A DNA stretch of 64,000 nt from Erwinia aphidicola (GTDB taxonomy: Bacteria; Pseudomonadota; Gammaproteobacteria; Enterobacterales; Enterobacteriaceae). The DNA lies in contig NZ_JACXBP010000006.1 of the NCBI RefSeq assembly GCF_014773485.1, positions 124,001 to 188,000 of the forward strand. Direction: 5' to 3'. The position numbers and the translations under genes are program-made. The notes below the pieces were generated by a model. That model ran no database searches. It saw nothing but the letters and a program-made list of their open reading frames with translations, and was not told the DNA's origin. Positions 59,001-64,000 of this stretch are shown here, one piece after another (position 1 is the first letter of the stretch; the number at the start of each line of letters is the position of its first letter).

Positions 59001-62000
59001 CACTCAGGTTGCCGGAGAACGTCAGCGTGGTATCGCTGGTGATGAAATCATGGCTGTTATCACCGGTATCGGTGCCGATCGCGCCAATGGTGATGGCTTG
59101 CGATGGCGCAGTGGTGTCAATCGTCACCACCTGCTGCGCGGTCTGGCCGACGTTACCGGCCTGATCGACCACGCGTACCTGATACAGCGTTTGCCCGTCG
59201 GTCAGCGTGCGACCATCGCTATAGCTCCACTTCAGGCCGGAGAGCGCAACGGTCGTCCAGCTCGCGCCGTTATCAATGCTGATCTGCACCACTTCGCCCG
59301 CGCCCAGCGCCTGTCCGATAGAACCGGTCACCGTCAGCGAGGTATCACTGGTGATGAAATCGCTGGCAGACACACCGGTGTCGGTGGCGATGCTGTCGAT
59401 GGTCACAGTTTTGCTGCTGTCCGGCGCCACGGTATCCACGGTGACAACCTGACTGGAGATGCTGCCCACGTTACCGGCGGCATCTACCACGCGAACATAG
59501 TAGGTGTAATCCCCATCGGTCAGCGTGCGGTCATCAACGTACCTCCAGCGCGTGCCAATGGTGGTCGTGTTGAGCCACGTCACCCCCCCATCAAGGCTGA
59601 TCTGCGCATATTCATCCGCCGCCAGCGTCGCGCCGAGCGTGCCGCTCACGGTCAGCGAAGTGTCGCTGGTGACGAAATCGCTGCTGCTCAGACCGGTGTC
59701 GTTGCTGACAGCATCAATGCTGATGGTTTTACTGCTGTCCGGGGCGACGGTGTCGATGGTCACCACCTGACTGGCGGTTGCGCCGACGTTACCGGCCAGA
59801 TCTACCACGCGCATCTGATAGTTGTAGTCGCCATCGGCCAGCGTGCGGCTGTCGATATAGGTCCACGTCAGGCCACTGATATTGACATCTTTCCAGGTGG
59901 TGCCGCCGTCGATGCTGATCTGCGCATATTCATCCGCATTCAGCGCCGCGCCCAGCGTGCCGCGCAGGTTGATGGTGTTATCGCTGGTGATGAAATCAGT
60001 ACTGCTCAGGCCGGTATCCTGCGAAACCGCATCGATAGTGATCGACTGGCTGGCCGTTGGCGCTACGGTGTCAATAACCACCGTTTTCGTCGCCGTCGAA
60101 CCGACGTTCCCCGCCGCATCAATCACCCGGACGTTATAGGTGTATGACCCGTCCGCCAGCGCGCTGCCCGGGGCATAACTCCACGTGGTGCCCACCACGG
60201 TGAGCGTCTGCCAGCTGATGCCGCCGTCGAGGCTGATTTGCGCCGACTCGGCATTGCCCAGCGCCGCACTCAGCCCGCCTTTCAGCGTGATGGTGTTGTC
60301 GCTGGTGACAAAGTCCGTATTGCTGCGCCCGGTGTCTTCACTCAGCGAATCAATGGTGATGGTCATCGACGGCGCCGTGGTATCCACGGCAATCTCGTGG
60401 ATGTCGCTGCCGGTGTTGCCGATACTGTTGGTGACGGAAGCGGTGATTGCGTAGTTATTGCCATCCGCCAGCGCTGACACCGCGTTGGCGCTGAGGTTGA
60501 GCGTCCAGCTCAGATCCGCCGCGACCGAAGTGGTGTACGTCTGCCCGTTGAGCGTCACGGTGACGAGGCTGTTCGCCGGTGCGGTGGTGGTGCCGCTGAT
60601 AGCGAGCGAAGTGCCGTGCTCGGCGGCGTTCACCACGTCGTCCTGCGCGAAGGTGTTGATGCTTATGGTTGGCATCTCACCGCTCAGGGTAACGGACGAT
60701 GCTGCCGACACCGGGTTGCCCGCCACATCACTGACGGATGCGCTGACGGTATAGCTGCCGTCCGCCGCGCCGAGGAAATCCGCCGCCGGAACGGTCACAC
60801 TCCAGGTGCCGTCAGAGGCCACCGTAGCGTGATACTCACGGTGATTAAATGTGACGGTCACCGTCTGACCGGCTTCCGCGCTGGTTGTCCCGCCGATCGC
60901 CTGACCGGCATGCTGCTCGGCGGAGTTGATGATGTCATCACCGGCAATGGTGTTGATGGTCAGGGTCGGCGCGAGGCTATCGACAATCACCGACGCATTC
61001 GCCGACGCCGGGTTCCCGGCCACGTCGCTGGTGCTGGCGGTGACCGTCAGCGTGCCGTCCTGCAGGGCCGCAACGTCATTTTGCGGAACCTGCACCGACC
61101 AGAGGCCGTCGGCGCTCACCTGCGTGGTATAAGTGACGCTGTTCAGCGTCACGTGCACCGTTTGCCCCGCCTGCGCCGTCGTGGTGCCGCTCAGGGTTAA
61201 CGCCTGACCCAGCTCCGCTGCATTCAGGATCCCGTCCGCGGCGATCGGGTTGATCAGCAGCGCCGGTGCGGTGGTATCAACCGTCACGTCATGCGTGGCG
61301 CTGACCGGGTTGCCTGCCGTATCGCTGGCGCTGGCTGTTACGGTGTAATAACCGTCAGTCAGTTTCGCCACATCGCTCGCCGGTATGCTTAGCGTCCAGT
61401 CACCTTTGACATCCACCTGCACAGTGTAGGTTTTGCCGTTCAGCACGACGACCACCTCTGTTCCGGACACCAGTTTTTCGCTGCTGCCGGACAGCGTCAG
61501 GCTGTTGCCCTTTTCCGCCGCATTGATAATGTCGTCCTGCGCAATGGTATCGATGCTCAGGCTGAGGGCATCAGTCATGACGGTGATCAGATGGTCGGTG
61601 CTGCCGGTGTTGCCCGCGTTATCGGTGATGCTGACCGTAAATGTCGTGTCACCGGAAGCCAATGCGCTGATAGCGCTGGCCGGAACGCCGATGCTCCAGT
61701 TGCCGCGGGCGTCAACCACGGTGGTGTAGGTATGGCCGTCGATCACCAGCGTCACCAGATTGCCTGCCTGCGTGCCGGTGCTGCCACCGGTGATCACCTG
61801 CGCCTGCGCATGTTCAGCGGTATTCAGCACATCGTCACCGGCGACGGTATTGATGGTTACCACCGGCGCGGTCACGTCAACCAGCAAGGAGCCGGTGGCG
61901 CGGCTGCTGTTACCGGCGATATCGCTGACGCTGGCGCTCACGGTGTAAGTTCCGTCAGCCAACGCGCCTGCACTCGCCGCCGGTAGCGTGGTGCTCCACG

Positions 62001-64000
62001 TCCCGTCTGCCGCCACGCTCGCCGTGTAGGTCTGGCCGTTAAGCGTCAGGGTGACCTGCTGACCAGCTTCGGCGGTGGAGGTCCCGCCGATCGCCACGTC
62101 CGCATTCGCTTCCGCGCCGTTAAGCACGTTATTACCGGCGATGGTATTGATGGTCAGCGTTGGCGCAGCGGTATCCACTTGCGCCGTGTTTGCCGCCGTG
62201 GCGCCGTTGCCCGCCGCGTTGCTCACGCTCACGGACACCGTTGCGTCACCGTCTTTCAGCGCCTTCATGTCCGCTGCCGCAACGGTGATGCTCCAGCTGC
62301 CGTCGGCCTGCACGCGGGTGGTGTACTGATGACCGGCAAAGTTTACGCTGACATCGCGACCGGCTTCGACGTTCTGCGTGGTGCCGCTCAGGGTCAGATC
62401 CGCCGCTTTCTCCGCCGCGTTAATGATGCCGTCGCTGGCAATGGTATCGACGCTGATCGCTACGCTGCTCAGATCGACGGTGATGTTTTGCGTGATGGTC
62501 ACCGGGTTACCGGAGGCATCCGCGCCGCTGACGACGATCGCCAGCTGACCCGCAGGCCACTTCGCCACGTCTGCCGCCGGAACCGCCGCCGACCAGCTGC
62601 CGTTGGCGCCGACCGTGGCAGCATAATCGGTGCCGTTGACGGTCACGGTGACGCTGCTGCCCGCGGCGATATCAGAGCTGGTGCCGCTGATGATCTGGTT
62701 TTGATTAATCTCGATGCTGTTGACGATGTCGTCACCGGCAACCGTATTGATGCGCAGGCCCGGCAAACCGGCGTCGATACCGATCTGGCGATCGCCGCTG
62801 CCGGTATTGCCGTGCTGGTTGGTGACGCTCGCGCTGACGGTCAGGTCGCCGTCGCCCAGCGCCTGCAAATCGGCCGCCGGAACGCTGACGCTCCAGCTCA
62901 GATCCGCCTGCACTTTGGCCTGGTAGGTGTGGCCGCCGAGCGTAACGGTGACGGTGTCCCCGGCCGCCGCGTTGCTCACGCGCCCGCTCAGGGTCTGGCC
63001 TGCCGCCGCTTCGGCTGCGTTGATGATGTTATCGCCCGCCACAGCATTAATGATGACGGAAGGCAGCGAGGTATCAACCAGCAGGTTAGCGCTTTCGGTG
63101 ATGGCGTTGCCGACATCGCTGTTGGCGCTGGCTGTTACGGTGTAGTTGGCTTCCCCAAGCGCTGCCAGTGCGCTGGCCGGAACGGTCAGGCTCCAGACGC
63201 CCGCAGCAATTTGCGCGCTGTAAGTGACGCCGTTCAGCGTGACGCTAACCTGAGTGCCGTCACTCAGGTTGCTGCCGGTGCCGGAAATCGTCAGATCTGC
63301 ACCTTTTTCGACGGCGTTGAGTACGTTGTCCTGCGCGATAGCGTCAATGCTGAGGCCCGGCAGGCCGGTATCTACGGTCACATTGTGCGTCTGCGAACCG
63401 GTGTTACCGGCGCTGTCAGTGATGCTGACGCTCACGGTGTAAGTGCCGTCAGAGATCCCGCCGATCGCGCTGGCCGGTACGCCGACGCTCCAGTTGCCGC
63501 TGGCATCCACCACGGTGTTATAGGTATGGCCGTCGATCATCACGCTCACGCTGTTACCGCTGACCGTACCCGTACTGCTGCCGCTGATCACCTGCGCCTG
63601 CGCGTGTTCGGTGCTGTTAATGACGTCGTCACCGGCGATGGTGTTGATGGTCACCACCGGCGCGGTCGCGTCAACCAGCAACGCGCTGGTCGCCCCGGTG
63701 CGGTTACCGGCGATATCGCTGACGCTGGCGCTCACGGTGTAAGTTCCGTCAGCCAGCGCGCCTGCACTGGCCGCCGGTAGCGTGGTGCTCCACGTCCCGT
63801 CTGCCGCCACGCTCGCCGTGTAGGTCTGGCCGTTAAGCGTCAGGGTGACCTGCTGACCGGCTTCGGCGGTGGACGTTCCGCCGATCGCCACGTCCGCCCC
63901 CGCTTCCGCGCCGTTAAGCACGTTATTACCGGCGATGGTGTTGATGGTCAGCGTTGGCGCTGTCGCATCCACCAGCGCCGTATTTGCCGCCGTGGCGCCG
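56032..64000 (-). CDS. Giant RTX/Ig-repeat adhesin (BapA/SiiE/LapA type), N-terminus outside the window
   Basis: At least 2,655 residues, open to the window edge. In order: twelve Ig-like repeats of about 100 residues (each beginning like LTINTIAGDDIINS, 64000 to about 60380); five to seven repeats of about 103 residues (ITIDAVSQDTGLSSTDFITS type, to about 58200); a spacer; an FG-GAP/VCBS propeller-like part with Asp-rich calcium loops (DFNGDGLMDLY, DWDGDGDMDII; about 58000-57060); and a C-terminal RTX segment (GSAGNNVFEGRGGNDTF) with a type I secretion signal ending in LANHQLVVG. It is exported by the ABC/HlyD genes downstream and should mediate surface attachment or biofilm formation. No TolC-like gene lies in the window. 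The neighbouring ABC and HlyD genes support the call. Confidence 0.93.
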   Translation of the reverse strand, partial: GATAANTALVDATAPTLTINTIAGNNVLNGAEAGADVAIGGTSTAEAGQQVTLTLNGQTYTASVAADGTWSTTLPAASAGALADGTYTVSASVSDIAGNRTGATSALLVDATAPVVTINTIAGDDVINSTEHAQAQVISGSSTGTVSGNSVSVMIDGHTYNTVVDASGNWSVGVPASAIGGISDGTYTVSVSITDSAGNTGSQTHNVTVDTGLPGLSIDAIAQDNVLNAVEKGADLTISGTGSNLSDGTQVSVTLNGVTYSAQIAAGVWSLTVPASALAALGEANYTVTASANSDVGNAITESANLLVDTSLPSVIINAVAGDNIINAAEAAAGQTLSGRVSNAAAGDTVTVTLGGHTYQAKVQADLSWSVSVPAADLQALGDGDLTVSASVTNQHGNTGSGDRQIGIDAGLPGLRINTVAGDDIVNSIEINQNQIISGTSSDIAAGSSVTVTVNGTDYAATVGANGSWSAAVPAADVAKWPAGQLAIVVSGADASGNPVTITQNITVDLSSVAISVDTIASDGIINAAEKAADLTLSGTTQNVEAGRDVSVNFAGHQYTTRVQADGSWSITVAAADMKALKDGDATVSVSVSNAAGNGATAANTAQVDTAAPTLTINTIAGNNVLNGAEANADVAIGGTSTAEAGQQVTLTLNGQTYTASVAADGTWSTTLPAASAGALADGTYTVSASVSDIAGNSSRATGSLLVDVTAPVVTINTVAGDDVLNTAEHAQAQVITGGSTGTQAGNLVTLVIDGHTYTTVVDARGNWSIGVPASAISALASGDTTFTVSITDNAGNTGSTDHLITVMTDALSLSIDTIAQDDIINAAEKGNSLTLSGSSEKLVSGTEVVVVLNGKTYTVQVDVKGDWTLSIPASDVAKLTDGYYTVTASASDTAGNPVSATHDVTVDTTAPALLINPIAADGILNAAELGQALTLSGTTTAQAGQTVHVTLNSVTYTTQVSADGLWSVQVPQNDVAALQDGTLTVTASTSDVAGNPASANASVIVDSLAPTLTINTIAGDDIINSAEQHAGQAIGGTTSAEAGQTVTVTFNHREYHATVASDGTWSVTVPAADFLGAADGSYTVSASVSDVAGNPVSAASSVTLSGEMPTISINTFAQDDVVNAAEHGTSLAISGTTTAPANSLVTVTLNGQTYTTSVAADLSWTLNLSANAVSALADGNNYAITASVTNSIGNTGSDIHEIAVDTTAPSMTITIDSLSEDTGRSNTDFVTSDNTITLKGGLSAALGNAESAQISLDGGISWQTLTVVGTTWSYAPGSALADGSYTYNVRVIDAAGNVGSTATKTVVIDTVAPTASQSITIDAVSQDTGLSSTDFITSDNTINLRGTLGAALNADEYAQISIDGGTTWKDVNISGLTWTYIDSRTLADGDYNYQMRVVDLAGNVGATASQVVTIDTVAPDSSKTISIDAVSNDTGLSSSDFVTSDTSLTVSGTLGATLAADEYAQISLDGGVTWLNTTTIGTRWRYVDDRTLTDGDYTYYVRVVDAAGNVGSISSQVVTVDTVAPDSSKTVTIDSIATDTGVSASDFITSDTSLTVTGSIGQALGAGEVVQISIDNGASWTTVALSGLKWSYSDGRTLTDGQTLYQVRVVDQAGNVGQTAQQVVTIDTTAPSQAITIGAIGTDTGDNSHDFITSDTTLTFSGNLSATLASDEWAQISLDGGQTWIDVVTRGRTWSYDATGTALGDGVYNVQVRVIDLAGNTGAVGSQLVTVDTLNPEAQATIASYSDNKGDRQGSFGSGTHTDETAPTLSGTLSKALADGEVLKIYRNGVYVGVATVVGLAWTFSDSALADGTYIYVATSQDLAGNVTSSSDFTLTVDTSIPTTIATVTGESTQDTTPIISGTLSEALGEGMYVQVVVNGVTYTSESGGAVVVDPINNTWYLQLPGSLALATYDVTAQVRSSAGNGNEAGISHGSLVVYAETAVDTSWASTAGATTTNAMAFSLNSSGLWNVVTGISDYTSSGLNSYTGTTLTNSRGNIVVSYTLADTDRNGTSDIYATETNYGGSIQGKWTANTDGTYTYGQQAIGTTIWYGGIMAYDKTGDGWLDMAYGDAGGDSRSYLVNNNGVLSPDGTYGAAGLAGVTYREISGVDINNDGTVDIVQHTNRSGAYALTVINNSGTGALTETQNIANVFVPNAANTTTAVSMTWADFNGDGLMDLYISSGLNPNGSYNYGGAIYYNSGQGTLLTTPTAVETSTTNTASAGYLSAAVDWDGDGDMDIIKFSTYSASQTAQLYVNDGTGKGWSSSTLASSLVNVTGIATLDYDWNGTQDLLVSQANGKVVYIANNASIADGTALHLRILDGEGMNVFYGNTVQLYNSAGERVASQIINAQSGVGVNDSSALVNFYGLDPNETYSAVLVRNINGVSTDATWTDLSAGDGTSSYSLTADAANGGTSGTLTGTGYNDTFIAESGTYVYNGGGGWSSSSDHATWSATGGQDIVDFKNATSGVTVDLSSSSAQNTGFNTATFKDIEGIAGSNYDDVITGSAGNNVFEGRGGNDTFNLGKGGHDTLLYKLLDSSDATGGNGVDTINGFKVGTWEGTANTDRLDLSDLLQSSGYSGTADASYVNGVATLGSGVGNLANYLSVTTEGNNTVIKVDLDGSGTAQSMTTIATLTNVHTDLATLLANHQLVVG

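Noticed and set aside
58714..63780. Plus-strand frames of 477 and 533 codons within the giant adhesin gene
   Set aside because: They mirror the repeat structure of the minus-strand adhesin, where codon bias suppresses stops on the other strand.

Overview
The window reads as a chromosomal segment of an enterobacterium, most likely Erwiniaceae (Erwinia/Pantoea type). The reasons are the E. coli-like gene order hemA-prfA-prmC-sirB2-sirB1-kdsA with divergent lolB-ispE-prs and nearby ychH, pth and ychF, an ERIC element in the prs leader, and recurrent GACC/GGTC palindromes. Genus-level placement is inference. Core genes are GC-rich; the stretch from about 41.4 to 52.4 kb is visibly AT-rich and looks acquired.

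Layout. 0-1 kb: a DeoR-type regulator. 1.1-2.2 kb (minus): a pesticin/T4-lysozyme-like muramidase gene overlapping by 4 bp a gene for a secreted four-cysteine LprI-like protein, a candidate toxin-immunity pair. 3.2-12.4 kb (plus): a reduced type VI secretion (T6SS) locus with a lipoprotein, TssL, a short TssM, TagF, an FHA protein, a PP2C phosphatase, a periplasmic protein and a Ser/Thr kinase. It holds the inner-membrane subcomplex and the phosphorylation switch but no sheath, tube, spike, baseplate or ClpV gene. 12.6-22.1 kb: chaC, a complete sucrose regulon (scrK, scrY, scrA, scrB, scrR) sitting between chaC and chaA, then chaA and an HslJ-like lipoprotein. 22.2-38.0 kb: the conserved kdsA-to-ychF block, with a LysR/MFS divergent pair, a degenerate EAL protein and a SulP transporter interleaved. 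38.1-41.4 kb: a decayed integrase, then a DUF2157/DUF4401-like multispanning protein paired with a GDYXXLXY protein.

41.5-52.3 kb: an AT-rich island with a 4-TM protein, remnants of an MFS transporter and of an IS3-type transposase, a chaperone-usher fimbrial operon (major pilin, usher, chaperone, minor pilin, two-domain tip adhesin), a LuxR-type HTH protein, and a ToxR/ToxS-like pair of a membrane-anchored winged-helix regulator and a small partner. 52.5-64 kb (minus): a type I secretion operon for a giant repetitive RTX adhesin whose N-terminus lies beyond the window, followed by its ABC transporter with a C39-like domain and its HlyD-type adaptor.

How they work together. The hemA block serves tetrapyrrole, release-factor and KDO metabolism; lolB, ispE, prs, pth and ychF are housekeeping genes. 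The scr genes give PTS-dependent sucrose uptake and hydrolysis under ScrR and probably CRP. The right third carries two surface adhesion systems, with the transmembrane regulator pair lying between them. The most promising leads are the muramidase/LprI pair beside the minimal T6SS locus, the short TssM, the ToxRS-like pair between the adhesion systems, and the 1,794-bp higher-order repeat in the giant adhesin gene.
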